Shown piece by piece: positions 51,208 through 62,066 of a DNA stretch of 64,000 bases (the first letter of the stretch is position 1; each line of letters begins with the position of its first letter). A program made the position numbers and the translations under genes. Source of the DNA: Affinundibacterium fentianense (GTDB taxonomy: Bacteria > Pseudomonadota > Gammaproteobacteria > Burkholderiales > Burkholderiaceae_D). The notes below the pieces were generated by a model. That model saw only the letters and a program-made list of their open reading frames with translations. It made no database searches and had not been told where the DNA came from. Location: the NCBI RefSeq assembly GCF_018139545.1, contig NZ_JAGSPJ010000001.1, positions 736,664-800,663 on the forward strand, in the 5' to 3' direction.

Positions 51208-53430
51208 TTAGAATTTGTATTCGTAGTTTAGTCGTAATGCTAAATGCGTTTCTGAAACATTTGTTCTAACAACAGAACCTAAACTATCTGTGTAAGTGCT
51301 CGAAGAAAGATTATCTTGATGCAGCGCGTTCCCGATTGCGACGCGTAAGTTCGATTTATTATCAAACTTCCAAAGTGCATAAACATCTAGGACGCGCTTA
51401 GGAATACCATAGGTTGTTTGATTAATCGATACTCGAACGGGGCCAGCACTTTGAAAACTCAAATTGCCACCAAGAGTTAATGGCACATCATCTAACTTGT
51501 AATCCAAACCCAAATTTGCACTTACAGGTGTTTGTGAATCAAGCCGATTATTCGGACCAGGCACGGAATTAACCGTTGACGAATTAAACGCCAAATTTGC
51601 ACGGAAATCGATCGCTGGTGCATCTGCCATCAAACTGCGTAATGGAAATTTCGCATCAAATTCCACACCGCGTGTATTCGCCAAACCGTCATTGGTCGGC
51701 ATCATCACCCAACGCCCATCATTCACAATTGAAGTACGTGTAAAGTCATCAATTCTGCGTAAGAAGAAATTCACGCTCAAGATTCCACCATCATTGAGAT
51801 AGTGTTCAAATCCCGCGTCTAGTCCCCATGCAAGCTCAGGTTTCAAGTTCGGGTTACCCATCATATCTGGGTTGATTTCACTATTATTGGTCGATGTGAA
51901 TCGACGTGGAATCAAGCGCCCAGTATCAGGCGCTTTATAAGTGCGAGTGAGCCCTAAACGAAGTTGATCATTTTTGCTTCCAGGAATCTTATACAAAGTT
52001 TGTAAGATCGGACTTAAAACACTGGATCGGTTATTGATTTCAGCATAGGTCGTTCCTTTGCTACTGGTATCGATTCCTTCCCAGCGTACCCCTGCATAAA
52101 TCGACAATGCCTTCGAATAATTCCACTCGTCCTGTATGAACAAAGCAAGGCGATTGACATTCGCATCATACGACTCATCCGTTGGAATCCCGCGAATTGG
52201 GCCAGTTCCAGTAATGACGTCGTTACGTTTCGCACTATCGGTGCGCTTACTTAAGCCACCATCCCAGCCTGCAGCAAGTGCATGGTCTTCGACAAATGGT
52301 GCGGTATACTTACCACCATAGGTGAAACCATTATCCGTGCTCTCGGAGTAATAGGAACGATTCAAAACTTGCTTGCTTGTATTCGCGACCAACACATTTT
52401 CGCCATCACGTTGATTATAGTTGGCGCCCAATCGCACATCGAGCTTTGCACTATCAGCTAACTTGTGTACATAGTTTAAGTTAGTACGAATTGACGTGCT
52501 ATCTGAGGTATTGCGGGAACGCTCATCCAGAAATAAAGCATCATTAGGTTTATCCGTCGATGTCAGGTTTGTACTCCGATTTGAAAAGCGATTTGCATTG
52601 ACAAAACTCTGTGAAGTCAACACATCGCCGTTCTCCAACATCCAATTGATACGCGGCGAAATTCCAATCGATTCAAATTTTCCTTGTCCTTCGGTCTTCG
52701 TATGATTTGCGTAAACTGGCTTACCGGCTGCGTCATAGCGAATTTCTGAACTTGTATCAGGACGCTCAAATTCTCCATAATTGGCATTTCCTGAAATCGA
52801 ATACGACATCTTTCCAACTTTGTCGGAAAGCTGCAAGCTGGCATTTACACCATACTGTCCGTTTTCCTCACTAGCACCCAACTTCAATTCGCGCTGCGCG
52901 GTCACAATCGCTTTTTTCAAAACGATATTAATTGCACCGGCAATCGACTGTGTACTTAATTCGGCCGTCGCAGCACGAATCACCTCGATCCGTTCAATAT
53001 TGTCTGGCGAAATAGAATCGAGAGAAAATCCAGGAGGACTAGGTTCACCATTCAACATTATTTGCGTATAGCCAGCACCGAGTCCCCGCATACGAATTGC
53101 ACCACCACGCCCTTGTACACCGCCAATCGTCACTCCAGGCAAACGCTTTAAGACGTCACCGATATTGGTGTCGCCATAGCGGACGATATCTTCCTGGGTC
53201 ACAACAATCTTACTTGCCGTATCTTGGCGACGTTCGTCATATCCTTTTGCGCCACTGATTTCGACTTTCTGAACTGCGGCAGGTGCCGATGGTTTTACGG
53301 GTGCAACCTGTTTCTGCTTTGTCTTATCGACTTCCTCCTGAGTTTGTTGCGCATGAGCAGGCGCGCCATATGCCAACATGAGGGAAAGAGGAATTAAAGC
53401 CAAACGATAATGCGATGGGAGAAAAAACAT
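51208..53430 (-). CDS. TonB-dependent outer-membrane receptor
   Basis: A 740-residue receptor with a signal peptide (ending AHA|QQ near residue 28) and a Lys/Pro/Ala-rich linker. The plug domain runs from about residue 65 to 170 (DIVRYGDTNIGDVLKRLPGV, GAGYTQIMLNGEPSPPG), followed by a 22-strand barrel ending in YEYKF. The substrate is unknown. No regulator, exbBD or ABC transporter is adjacent. Confidence 0.9.
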   Translation of the reverse strand: MFFLPSHYRLALIPLSLMLAYGAPAHAQQTQEEVDKTKQKQVAPVKPSAPAAVQKVEISGAKGYDERRQDTASKIVVTQEDIVRYGDTNIGDVLKRLPGVTIGGVQGRGGAIRMRGLGAGYTQIMLNGEPSPPGFSLDSISPDNIERIEVIRAATAELSTQSIAGAINIVLKKAIVTAQRELKLGASEENGQYGVNASLQLSDKVGKMSYSISGNANYGEFERPDTSSEIRYDAAGKPVYANHTKTEGQGKFESIGISPRINWMLENGDVLTSQSFVNANRFSNRSTNLTSTDKPNDALFLDERSRNTSDSTSIRTNLNYVHKLADSAKLDVRLGANYNQRDGENVLVANTSKQVLNRSYYSESTDNGFTYGGKYTAPFVEDHALAAGWDGGLSKRTDSAKRNDVITGTGPIRGIPTDESYDANVNRLALFIQDEWNYSKALSIYAGVRWEGIDTSSKGTTYAEINNRSSVLSPILQTLYKIPGSKNDQLRLGLTRTYKAPDTGRLIPRRFTSTNNSEINPDMMGNPNLKPELAWGLDAGFEHYLNDGGILSVNFFLRRIDDFTRTSIVNDGRWVMMPTNDGLANTRGVEFDAKFPLRSLMADAPAIDFRANLAFNSSTVNSVPGPNNRLDSQTPVSANLGLDYKLDDVPLTLGGNLSFQSAGPVRVSINQTTYGIPKRVLDVYALWKFDNKSNLRVAIGNALHQDNLSSSTYTDSLGSVVRTNVSETHLALRLNYEYKF

Positions 53431-53757
53431 AATGATTTCAAAAAGTTGATAAAGATGGTGCTTCGACTCAATCGAAATATCGAAAGTTCAGCATATAGCT
53501 AAAAGGAAACACTTTGATACATTAACAGGGAAATACACAGTACTTGGAGGGGTATCGAACCTGCAACTTCGTGGTTTGCAATTCGAGCGCGCGCATTATA
53601 ACGTGAGAAAGCCAATTCGGTTTCATCGCCATCTTTTTGCAAAATAGGCAAAGTTTAACGAAATATAAATGCTAATATAACAACAAAATTGCATTACTAA
53701 GCAAGAATCGATTACAATCTCTTACTTAAAAGAAACTACTCAGTAAGGTTTGATGAC
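53431..53757. other. Intergenic region upstream of the TonB receptor
   Basis: 327 bp between divergent genes. It holds a tRNA-like remnant and a TATAAT-GCGCGC promoter-like sequence (listed separately); the rest is AT-rich with no gene visible. Confidence 0.5.
53543..53588 (-). pseudogene. Probable tRNA-Cys 3'-half remnant
   Basis: On the minus strand, GAATTGCAAACCACG resembles the anticodon arm of a tRNA-Cys (GCA anticodon with flanking T and AA), followed by AAGTTGCAGGTTCGATACC, a T-arm with the invariant GGTTCGA, and CCTCCAAG, like the CCTCCA end of tRNA-Cys. The T-stem pairs poorly, and no D-arm or 5' acceptor strand is present. Upstream, TATAAT (53595-53600) is followed by GCGCGCGC, a stable-RNA-type discriminator. 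It looks like a decayed or partly deleted tRNA gene, not a working one. Confidence 0.4.
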
Positions 53758-54531
53758 ATGGGTTCATCGTCTACCCAAATTAGCTTTTGCACGTCTTGCT
53801 GCAATCGGCTCTGGCAATTGCGTCAAACACTGGCACAAAACTTAGAGCAAATTCCGCAACCCCACAACATCGCTCTCGTTGATTTTGGATCAACCGATGG
53901 TTTGAGCGAATGGGTTTGGGGAAATTTCCGACGACAAATCGACAATGGGCATTTACATTTTTTTGAAGTGGAAAACAAGGTGCGTTGGAGTAGCCCTGTC
54001 GCGAAAAATCTCGCCCACCGAATCGCACCTGGCGACTATCTTTTTTCGCTCGATGCAGACAATTGGGTAACCGAAAACGACCTATCAGAAATTTCGAAAG
54101 CTGCGTCACAAAAGATCGCATCGCATCAATGGACAGAAACACATGGTGACGGCACATATGGTCGAATTGGACTAAGCCGAGAACTGTTCTATCAGCTGGG
54201 AGGCTATGACGAAGGTTTACTTCCGATGAGTCAACAAGATGTGGATTTACTCAAACGCATCATCAAATTGACTGGTGCGGTAGCAAAACTCAAGCCACCC
54301 GAGAAGCGACCGATTCAAAACGAACTAGCGCATAAAATTCAGTCAGTCGGAAAAATAGCAGCAAGCCCTTCCGATTTTTTTAAACATTTGAATCAAATCA
54401 ATGCCGTTATTTCGCGCCTAAAAGAAGAATACGAAGGTCCAATACGGGTCGGTGGCTTTGCGACGTTTAAAGGCAAACTCAATGGGCAATCCGTCATTAT
54501 TGACGGACTCAATCATATTCATCGACTTTGA
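53758..54531 (+). CDS. GT2-type glycosyltransferase
   Basis: A GT-A fold transferase of 257 residues. SFCTSCCNRLWQLRQTL and VDFGSTDGLSEWV form the nucleotide-sugar-binding part, FSLDADNW the metal-binding DxD-like motif, and GGYDEGLLPMSQQDVDLLKR the acceptor side, similar to galactosyltransferase-like proteins. The C-terminal 60 residues are unassigned. It stands alone, convergent with cobQ (41-nt gap), far from the polysaccharide cluster; donor and acceptor are unknown. Confidence 0.82.
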   Translation: MGSSSTQISFCTSCCNRLWQLRQTLAQNLEQIPQPHNIALVDFGSTDGLSEWVWGNFRRQIDNGHLHFFEVENKVRWSSPVAKNLAHRIAPGDYLFSLDADNWVTENDLSEISKAASQKIASHQWTETHGDGTYGRIGLSRELFYQLGGYDEGLLPMSQQDVDLLKRIIKLTGAVAKLKPPEKRPIQNELAHKIQSVGKIAASPSDFFKHLNQINAVISRLKEEYEGPIRVGGFATFKGKLNGQSVIIDGLNHIHRL

Positions 54532-54572
54532 TCCTTAAAGTATCACCCACTCTCAATCTGCAATATCATACC

Positions 54573-56027
54573 TCACAATTTTTGCAGCGAGTCGAGCAAG
54601 GGTATGCAGGCGTCCGCAATTCTATCGATATTCTTCTCTCGCATTGCATTCAAATCGATCTGTTGATCGGACTGCAATCCGGCCCATTGCAAGATTGCTT
54701 GGCAGGCTTCGGGGTGATCGAACAAACCATGCAAGTAACTACCCATAATTAGATTATCCGGCGACACACAACCTTCCTCGTTCTTCGTGCTATCTTGCTC
54801 TAACAAAAACGCTGGGCGCGTGTTACTGCTCGCATAGCTTAGTCCCATGTGAATTTCATAGCCACGCACCCGCGCCGTCCCATGCGCATGAAAAGCGCAT
54901 ATTCCATGGACTTCCTGCAGACGCTTTTCTCGACTTAACTCCGTGGTGATATCTAGAAATCCTAAGCCTTCAGAGTCGCCCGGATGACCTTCTACTCCAT
55001 GCGGGTCGCTGATCAGTTGCCCGAGCATCTGATATCCACCACAAATACCGATCAATTTTCCGCCATAGCGCACATGCCGTTCGAGAACTTGTTCCCAACC
55101 ACCCGCTTTAAGAAACTGAAGGTCTTCACGCGTATTCTTACTACCTGGAAGAATAATCAAGTCGGCTGCAGGTATCGGTGAATCAGGACCGATAAACTGT
55201 AGATCCACATCAGGATGGGCGCGCAAGGCATCAAAGTCTGTATGGTTGGAGATCCTTGGGATCGCTGGAACGAGAATCTTGAATTTACCCTGTTGATGTT
55301 GATGCAAATGAATCGCATCTTCTGCATCAAGTATCAGGCCATGCAGATAAGGCAAGACAGCCAAAACTGGCTTACCAGTTTTTTGCTCTAGCCATTCCAA
55401 GCCGGGCTCTAACAAACTGATATCTCCCCGGAAGCGATTGATCACGAAACCGATAATTCGTTGTTGTTCAGACTCAGACAAGCACGCCAGGGTTCCGATA
55501 AAATGGGCAAAAACACCGCCACGATCAATATCAGCAACCAAAATCACGGGACAATCAACCGCTTCAGCAAAACCCATGTTCGCAATGTCGCGTTCGCGCA
55601 AATTCACTTCGGCTGGGCTTCCTGCCCCCTCAACAATGATCGCCTCATAATTTTGTTGAAGACGAGCATAAGACTCCAAAACCGCGCCCATCGCAATACT
55701 TTTATATTGGTGGTAATCGCGCGCATCCATATCTGCCCTTACCCTACCATGCACGATAATTTGCGCCCCAGTGTCGGAAGATGGCTTAATCAACACAGGA
55801 TTCATGTCCGTATGTGCAGCAACTCCTGCTGCTTGAGCTTGGAGTGCTTGCGCCCTTCCTATCTCGCCCCCATCGATCGTTACTGCGCTATTGAGTGCCA
55901 TATTTTGTGGCTTCATCGGTGCGACTTTGACGCCTTGTCGCTGCAATAGGCGGCATAGTGCAGCCACCACGGTCGTTTTACCTGCATCAGAGGTCGTCCC
56001 CTGCACCATGAGGGTTTGAATTTTCAT
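54573..56027 (-). CDS. cobQ: Cobyric acid synthase
   Basis: Amidates four side chains of adenosylcobyrinic a,c-diamide using glutamine and ATP. It has 484 residues. The N-terminal synthase domain has [19 protein letters not shown] and [10 protein letters not shown]; the C-terminal amidotransferase domain has the nucleophile in [12 protein letters not shown] and a later SYLHGLFD histidine. The start overlaps the cobB stop by four bases. It is the last gene of the btuB operon. Confidence 0.96.
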   Translation of the reverse strand: MKIQTLMVQGTTSDAGKTTVVAALCRLLQRQGVKVAPMKPQNMALNSAVTIDGGEIGRAQALQAQAAGVAAHTDMNPVLIKPSSDTGAQIIVHGRVRADMDARDYHQYKSIAMGAVLESYARLQQNYEAIIVEGAGSPAEVNLRERDIANMGFAEAVDCPVILVADIDRGGVFAHFIGTLACLSESEQQRIIGFVINRFRGDISLLEPGLEWLEQKTGKPVLAVLPYLHGLILDAEDAIHLHQHQQGKFKILVPAIPRISNHTDFDALRAHPDVDLQFIGPDSPIPAADLIILPGSKNTREDLQFLKAGGWEQVLERHVRYGGKLIGICGGYQMLGQLISDPHGVEGHPGDSEGLGFLDITTELSREKRLQEVHGICAFHAHGTARVRGYEIHMGLSYASSNTRPAFLLEQDSTKNEEGCVSPDNLIMGSYLHGLFDHPEACQAILQWAGLQSDQQIDLNAMREKNIDRIADACIPLLDSLQKL

Positions 56028-57361
56028 CTTAAATTTTCCGTTGAATTGGGGTCTAGAAAAAGCCTCGCAGTCGCCGCTAAATTGGAGGGAAAGTAAGCGT
56101 GAAAATAGCTCGCTTGGATATTACCAAGACGATAAATGGGTTCGCCAGTTTGCTCAGTGTGTTGACGCAATGCATATTCATCGGACACGAGCGTCGTATC
56201 GAATCGCGAATAATGGAAAGTATGTCCACGCAATACTCCATGCCGCGTCACCCATGTTTGCATTCCTAAAGCCTGCAACTTTTTTTGAACGGACACAGTT
56301 CCCGGTAATAGACCCGCCATCGGCCAAGACATTCCGTCCAAATCGCATAAGGTATCAACCAAACTAATCATGCCGCCACATTCCGCATAAATAGGAGCGC
56401 TGCTTTGCGCAAACTCACGTAGGGAACCTAGCCAACAGCTCGCTTGAGTGAGAACCTTAGCATGAAGCTCAGGATATCCTCCGGGCAAATATAGCGCATC
56501 AACATTGTGCGGAATGGTTTGATCTGCACAAGGCGAAAAAAAGACAAGATCTGCGCCAAGGTCCTTTAGTGCTTGGATATTGGCGGGATAAATAAAAGCA
56601 AACGCATGATCACGCGCAATCGCAATACGCCTTCCCTTCAACCGACAATCAAGCTGTCCAGGCTTTACTATTTGTTGATAGGGTAGTCTCTCAGAACACA
56701 AAGGCTTCAAGCACTTCCAATCCTGACAATCCAATTGAAGCGAGTCAGCAAGTTTCTGAATAATTTGATCGAGTTGATCGATTTCGCCAGGTATGACTAG
56801 ACCCAAATGCCGCTCTGGCAAGACCTCAGTTTGAGGTGGCAAACTCGCCATTATGGGGATATCCCCCAGTGCGCTCTTGATCAATTGTAAATGCGCGGAA
56901 GATGACACACGATTGGCAATCAAACCTGCCATGTGGACTGGGCCAAAATCGCGTAGCCCGTATACAATGGCGGCTGCTGTTTGCGCCATCGCCGAGGCGT
57001 CAATCACTGCGATCACTGGCACTTCAAGCGCATTCGCTAAATCTGCTGAGGATGGCGTGCCATCATACAAGCCCATCACACCTTCAATTAACACCAAATC
57101 AGATTCTTGTGCGGCTGCAATTAGCATGGCGCGACATGCTGCCAACCCGACCAACCATAGATCGAGCGACAGTACCGGCGCACCAACCGCTGTTTCCAAC
57201 AACATAGGGTCGATAAAATCAGCGCCAGTTTTAAAAATCCGCACGCGCCAACCTAGATCACGGAAGTGCCGCGCCAATGCTGCAGTGACGCTCGTTTTTC
57301 CTTGTCCTGATGCGATCGCTGAAATCATCACGACCGGCGCGAGCTGAGTCTTCATTACCAT
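56024..57361 (-). CDS. cobB: Cobyrinic/hydrogenobyrinic acid a,c-diamide synthase
   Basis: CobB/CbiA enzyme of 445 residues that amidates the a and c side chains of the corrin. [20 protein letters not shown] binds [12 protein letters not shown] is family-typical, and the amidotransferase domain has [10 protein letters not shown] and the nucleophile in YAECGGM. ATG 57361 is preferred because AGGAG is eight bases upstream; ATG 57355 overlapping the cobO stop is the alternative. It lies between cobO and cobQ in the operon. Confidence 0.95.
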   Translation of the reverse strand: MVMKTQLAPVVMISAIASGQGKTSVTAALARHFRDLGWRVRIFKTGADFIDPMLLETAVGAPVLSLDLWLVGLAACRAMLIAAAQESDLVLIEGVMGLYDGTPSSADLANALEVPVIAVIDASAMAQTAAAIVYGLRDFGPVHMAGLIANRVSSSAHLQLIKSALGDIPIMASLPPQTEVLPERHLGLVIPGEIDQLDQIIQKLADSLQLDCQDWKCLKPLCSERLPYQQIVKPGQLDCRLKGRRIAIARDHAFAFIYPANIQALKDLGADLVFFSPCADQTIPHNVDALYLPGGYPELHAKVLTQASCWLGSLREFAQSSAPIYAECGGMISLVDTLCDLDGMSWPMAGLLPGTVSVQKKLQALGMQTWVTRHGVLRGHTFHYSRFDTTLVSDEYALRQHTEQTGEPIYRLGNIQASYFHAYFPSNLAATARLFLDPNSTENLR

Positions 57362-58008
57362 TCAATGCACTCCTGCGCACCGACTCCACACTTGAATGCA
57401 TGTTTCACTTCCCGCATCTCCGTGACAGTGTCTGCAATCTCTATGAGCGAGGGTAAAGCGCCCCGACCGGTCAGGATCACATGTTGCATCATCGGTCGAT
57501 TCTGTAGATCTGCGATCACCATATCGACATCGAGATAATGGTATTTCAAAGCAATATTCACCTCGTCCAACAAAACCAAGGAAATAGAAGGATCACGCAA
57601 AAAACGCTGCGCTTGCAACCAAGCTAAATTGGCCTTCAACACATCGCGTTCACGATCCTGTGTATTCCATGTATAGCCTTCTCCCATCGCATGAAACTCG
57701 ACTTCATCAGGAAATCGCCTCAAGAATTTTTCTTCGCCTGTCGACATTGCGCCTTTAATAAACTGGACTACGCCCACTTTTTTTTCATGCCCTAAAGCAC
57801 GCATAACCATCCCCAAGCCACTCGAACTTTTGCCTTTTCCATTCCCGCAATTCATCACAATCAAACCGCGTTTTATGGTGGCACTTGCGATTTTTTCGTC
57901 GATTATTTTCTTTTTTCTCTGCATGCGAAGTTGATGACGTTGATTGGCGTCATCAACTTCAATCTCCGACGCTATGTTCTGACTCGAATCAGGTGTGTTT
58001 GATGGCAT
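57355..58008 (-). CDS. cobO: Cob(I)yrinic acid a,c-diamide adenosyltransferase
   Basis: CobO/CobA/BtuR enzyme of 217 residues that attaches the 5'-deoxyadenosyl group from ATP to reduced corrinoids. The P-loop NCGNGKGKSSSGLGM is at about residues 54-68, and LLDEVNIALKY and VILTGRGALP complete the fold. The N-terminal 45 residues are a basic extension (QRKKKII). It ends at the cobB start, indicating coupling, and begins 80 nt after btuD. Confidence 0.95.
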   Translation of the reverse strand: MPSNTPDSSQNIASEIEVDDANQRHQLRMQRKKKIIDEKIASATIKRGLIVMNCGNGKGKSSSGLGMVMRALGHEKKVGVVQFIKGAMSTGEEKFLRRFPDEVEFHAMGEGYTWNTQDRERDVLKANLAWLQAQRFLRDPSISLVLLDEVNIALKYHYLDVDMVIADLQNRPMMQHVILTGRGALPSLIEIADTVTEMREVKHAFKCGVGAQECIEW

Positions 58009-58087
58009 ACATTATTCGCCTTAATTTTTTTTGACTAGATGGGTTGGAGCAAGGATCGAAGATCATTAAACGAAACACCTGCCCAAC

Positions 58088-58867
58088 TTACATCTGAGGC
58101 AAGAACAAAACCTGTTGATGATGTTGTATAAGTTCGATAGGGTGGCCTAAACACAAGCTCAAATTATTGACTTGCATCATTGATTCTTTCAGACCACAAA
58201 GATACGACCCATCCGGCATGAGTAGTAAAGCGTGAGTCGAAATACTGTAAGATAAATTCAAATCATGACTCACCATAATCACGGCACTTTGTTGACGTCG
58301 ACATTCGCGCGCCAAAATTTGCATGACACTGACTTGGTGACTTAAATCCAACGCATTAGCCGGTTCATCTAATAAGAGTAGCCGCGCGTCTTGTGCAATT
58401 AAGGCGGCGATAGCAACACGTTGCCGCTCACCACCGGACAAACTCCGAACATCGCGCTGAGCCAACTCGGCAACATCGAGTAAGTTCAACGCATCCATCG
58501 CAATTTCATGGTCTGCAGCGGACTCCCAATAATGGGTATCATGGTATGGATGGCGGGCACTTAGTACGGTTTCGATGACTCGATAACCAAACGCATCGAC
58601 TCTGGATTGCGCTAAAAATGCACGCTCACGCGCCAATGCTTCCAAACTCCATTCGGAAAGCTCTTTTCCACGCAAGAGAATTTGCCCCTTGGAAGATTGA
58701 TTCAAACCAGCCAAACAACGTAATAATGTGCTTTTTCCCGCACCATTGCGACCAATCACACACCAGCACTCTCCCGCATGCACTTCCCATTTCAAGTCCT
58801 GAATCAAGGTACGCTGGCCAGCGCGCAAGGTCAAATCCACCGTGCTTAACATGTTTGTCTGATTCAT
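58088..58867 (-). CDS. btuD: Vitamin B12 ABC transporter ATP-binding protein
   Basis: ABC ATPase of 259 residues. Walker A GRNGAGKST (near residue 38), the signature SLSGGERQR (near 144), Walker B LLLLDEPANALD (near 164) and the H-loop in VMVSHDL. The FecE/BtuD subfamily supplies energy for BtuC. It overlaps the btuC stop by four bases. The assignment to B12 rests on the operon and riboswitch. Confidence 0.92.
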   Translation of the reverse strand: MNQTNMLSTVDLTLRAGQRTLIQDLKWEVHAGECWCVIGRNGAGKSTLLRCLAGLNQSSKGQILLRGKELSEWSLEALARERAFLAQSRVDAFGYRVIETVLSARHPYHDTHYWESAADHEIAMDALNLLDVAELAQRDVRSLSGGERQRVAIAALIAQDARLLLLDEPANALDLSHQVSVMQILARECRRQQSAVIMVSHDLNLSYSISTHALLLMPDGSYLCGLKESMMQVNNLSLCLGHPIELIQHHQQVLFLPQM

Positions 58868-59958
58868 CTGCTTCTCCGCAACTGATGCAATTGCACAAGG
58901 AAGACCGGTACACCAATCATTGCGGTGATCACACCGACGGGTAATTGCTGGGGAGACATCACGGTGCGCGCCAAAGCGTCGGCAAAAACAAGGAAGCTTC
59001 CACCAGCAATACTTGCCACCGGAATCAATAATCGATGATCAGGTCCCAAGGCAAAGCGGCATGCGTGAGGAATGATAAGTCCGACAAATCCAATACTTCC
59101 TGCTGCACTGACCGCACTCGCGGTTAACAGCGCTGCGCAAACAAACAAAGTTTTGCGAAGACGACCAATATTAATCCCCAGTGTGCTCGCATTGTCTGCA
59201 TGCATCGCTGCAATATTGATGGCTCGCGCGTTCTTCATCATCCATACACCGACACAAAAAAGTATCACCCACGATACATATCGAGGTTGCGTATTCGACA
59301 AATCGCCGATCATCCAAAACACCATCCCGCGCAAACTCGTATCAGGGGCGATGGACAATAAAAGAGTGACGATGGCACCACAACCGGAGGCCACAATCAC
59401 TCCAGTTAATAACAGCAATGGCGCACTACCCTCTGAACTTCCCGCTCCCCGCAAATCACGATAGGCGAGCGCGAACAAGATGCAAGCAACTGAAATTGCC
59501 CCGCCAAATGCGGCAACATCAACCATGACGCCCGCCCCCCAAAACAGTATCGTGGAAAGCGCACCCACCGAAGCCCCACCGGAAAGGCCTAATACATAAG
59601 GATCCGCCAGTGGGTTACGCAAGAGAGCTTGCATCAACACACCAGACAAGGCTAAGGTCGCACCAGTCACGAAACCAGAAAGCGCTCGAGACAAACGTAG
59701 ATCCAAGACACTACTTGCCAAGGTCCGAGGCTGATCGTTGATCAAATTCCAAGTTGCCTCTTTTAACTCTAGCAGTGATAACGGCACTGAGCCAATTAGA
59801 CAGGCAAAAAGTAAGCTCGCGCAAGCCATCGCAAGCATGCACGTGATCAGATTGAATCTCGACTTTCGAGTATCTATCACCACTTCACTGTCCTTCACTG
59901 TTGACTGAGCGCCTTCGATCGACGGTATCGAGTATGAACCATTGTTGCACTGTGACAT
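58864..59958 (-). CDS. btuC: Vitamin B12 ABC transporter permease
   Basis: FecCD/BtuC-family permease of about 364 residues with ten predicted helices. ALSGVLMQALLRNPLADPYVLG is the family signature region, and GSIGFVGLIIPHACRFALGPDH is the coupling-helix region that contacts BtuD. A long polar N-terminal segment (about residues 1-45) is unusual and suggests the true start may be later (MLAMACAS, about 59838). A TTG at 59982 is another candidate. It is 44 nt after btuB. No btuF binding-protein gene is in the operon. Confidence 0.92.
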   Translation of the reverse strand: MSQCNNGSYSIPSIEGAQSTVKDSEVVIDTRKSRFNLITCMLAMACASLLFACLIGSVPLSLLELKEATWNLINDQPRTLASSVLDLRLSRALSGFVTGATLALSGVLMQALLRNPLADPYVLGLSGGASVGALSTILFWGAGVMVDVAAFGGAISVACILFALAYRDLRGAGSSEGSAPLLLLTGVIVASGCGAIVTLLLSIAPDTSLRGMVFWMIGDLSNTQPRYVSWVILFCVGVWMMKNARAINIAAMHADNASTLGINIGRLRKTLFVCAALLTASAVSAAGSIGFVGLIIPHACRFALGPDHRLLIPVASIAGGSFLVFADALARTVMSPQQLPVGVITAMIGVPVFLVQLHQLRRSR

Positions 59959-60002
59959 GTCACAATGGTTCAAGCCCAACAAACTAACATCACTTCTACT
60001 GG

Positions 60003-61853
60003 TTATTTCGCCCCGTAAGACAATCCCAAGAAAAAGTTCGATCCCGGAGTTCGATAATTCCGTGCCAATTCATAGTCTTTGTTGGTCAAATTATTCCAAC
60101 GAGCTAGCAAAGACCAATCCGCCGAAAGTGGGTACTTGGCAATGAAATTCAAAATACCATAGCCTGCAAGTCGGTTACGGTTGGCCGCATCGTCAAACCG
60201 TTCCCCTGACACCAAACTTTCGAGACCCAGCGTCAAATCAGCGAAACGATAATCCATTCCAAAACTAGCATGTCGCTTCGCCCGCCGTGCCAAGCGTTTT
60301 CCAGTGGTGTCGTCTTGTGGATCTTGAATATCAACACTGGAACGTAAATCCCAGGTGCCGAGACGCACGGAGGCTCCCAGAGTTAATCCAGAAAGTGTCG
60401 CTTTATTCACGTTAAACGCACAACCATAACGGTGGGTAGAAACCTCCACGGGGCAAGGATTTGTGCTCACCAAGAGATCGGTAATTTTATTTTGGTAATA
60501 GACTGCGCTAAATTGTAGAACGTTGTCATCGTAGTAAACGCCAACTTCCTTATTTTTACCCAGCTCAGGACGGTTCGAAGCAACACCAAATCCCGGATAA
60601 TATAATTCGTTAAAAGTGGGCGCCCTAAAGCTCGTGCCGTAGCTTGCATTCACACGCAAGGCGTCGTTCAACTTATATCCGTAGGCGATACCACCGGTTG
60701 AATGACGACCATATTGAGAACTATCATCCAAACGTGCTGAAATACTTGCTAAATGCCCATCCTGTTTCAATGTGTAACCAAGCGCATAAGACTGCGTATC
60801 GCGCTTGCCGTTCAAACCAACGGTATTGGTACGCACATCCTCTTCACGATCTTCGACTACAATTTGCAACACGTCTCGTCCAAAGTTGACATCATTTTGC
60901 CAGGTCCAGCCGCGCTGTGCTGTATCAGCCTGTCCTTTTCCGTAAGATGCATCGGTATAAACGCGATCGGTATTGCGTGAAAATTGCAAACTCGAATTCC
61001 AATTCGATGCCAACTTCCCTTTTACAAAGGTCGCCACATTGTCGAATTTTTGCTGTCCTCTATCGTTGTATGACGGACCTGCGTCAAAGTTAACGTCCAG
61101 TGTACTTTGCACAAAATTCACGCCAGCGGTTAACTCTGGGGTGAGTTTCCACGCGAGATTACCGTTAAAACTTTTTTGAGTATAACCATCATTATCGGCG
61201 TTATAGGTAAAGGCACCTGCTCCCGGTTTCGACGCAGAAAACCCGTCGCTACTCTCCTTAGCCGTGTTCAAACTATATTGGAAGTTGCTTGCCGAAGAAC
61301 CAAAAATACCTATCTCAACTTTACGAAGATGATGGCTGCCTATCCCTGCGCTCAAACTGGTTCGCGACTGCGCACCGGATTTTTTTGTGAATAATTGTAT
61401 GACACCGCCGATTGCATCCGCGCCATATAAACTAGATAATGGACCGTAGACGATTTCAATGCGCTCGATTTGAGACAATGGAATACTGCTCCAGGTTGCC
61501 CCGCCAGTCGTCGATGAGCCAATTCTCACGCCATCGACAAACACCACACTTTGTGAATTTGCGGCACCACGAATAAACACGGAAGACACCGAACCGGCGC
61601 CGCCTGTGCGGGAAATTTCAATCCCTCTTTGTTGCGCTAAAAGGTCGACAATACTGGTGGCACCGGAACGTAAAATTTGTTCTGAGCTAATCACAACATT
61701 GTCTGCCAACACATCTTTTGCTACTTGGGGTTGGCGCCCAGCAGTGATGATCACTTGCGGTTGAAGTTCATTGCTTTGTGCAAAAACAGAAGTCGAAAAA
61801 CAAGAAGCCACAGCAAATGCAAGGCTGAGAGGTTTAGAAAATTGATTCATCAT
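60003..61853 (-). CDS. btuB: Vitamin B12 TonB-dependent receptor
   Basis: Outer-membrane cobalamin receptor of 616 residues from ATG 61853, close to E. coli BtuB in length. It has a signal peptide (FSTSVFAQ), the TonB box-like QVIITAGR, the plug (SIVDLLAQQRGIEISRTGG, SVFIRGAANSQSVVFVDGVR) and a 22-strand barrel ending in FFLGLSYGAK. The frame is open to 61934 but homology begins at MMNQFSKP. A B12 riboswitch lies 214 nt upstream. First gene of the btuBCD-cobOBQ operon. Confidence 0.95.
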   Translation of the reverse strand: MMNQFSKPLSLAFAVASCFSTSVFAQSNELQPQVIITAGRQPQVAKDVLADNVVISSEQILRSGATSIVDLLAQQRGIEISRTGGAGSVSSVFIRGAANSQSVVFVDGVRIGSSTTGGATWSSIPLSQIERIEIVYGPLSSLYGADAIGGVIQLFTKKSGAQSRTSLSAGIGSHHLRKVEIGIFGSSASNFQYSLNTAKESSDGFSASKPGAGAFTYNADNDGYTQKSFNGNLAWKLTPELTAGVNFVQSTLDVNFDAGPSYNDRGQQKFDNVATFVKGKLASNWNSSLQFSRNTDRVYTDASYGKGQADTAQRGWTWQNDVNFGRDVLQIVVEDREEDVRTNTVGLNGKRDTQSYALGYTLKQDGHLASISARLDDSSQYGRHSTGGIAYGYKLNDALRVNASYGTSFRAPTFNELYYPGFGVASNRPELGKNKEVGVYYDDNVLQFSAVYYQNKITDLLVSTNPCPVEVSTHRYGCAFNVNKATLSGLTLGASVRLGTWDLRSSVDIQDPQDDTTGKRLARRAKRHASFGMDYRFADLTLGLESLVSGERFDDAANRNRLAGYGILNFIAKYPLSADWSLLARWNNLTNKDYELARNYRTPGSNFFLGLSYGAK

Positions 61854-62066
61854 TGATTTCACTAGAAACGTCATGGCGTAGGAGCACATGAAATGTCGCA
61901 GGCCATCGAGATCCCCGTTGAGGCCTGAATACAAAGTAAACGAATACGACGATGTCTTAATTAGTCAGACCAATCGCAATGTGAACAAATTTAATGGAAC
62001 TCAATTTTTTGAAAAAATCAGCGCAAGAAAATCATCACGGAACATCCCCGTTCGCAATACTTCACT

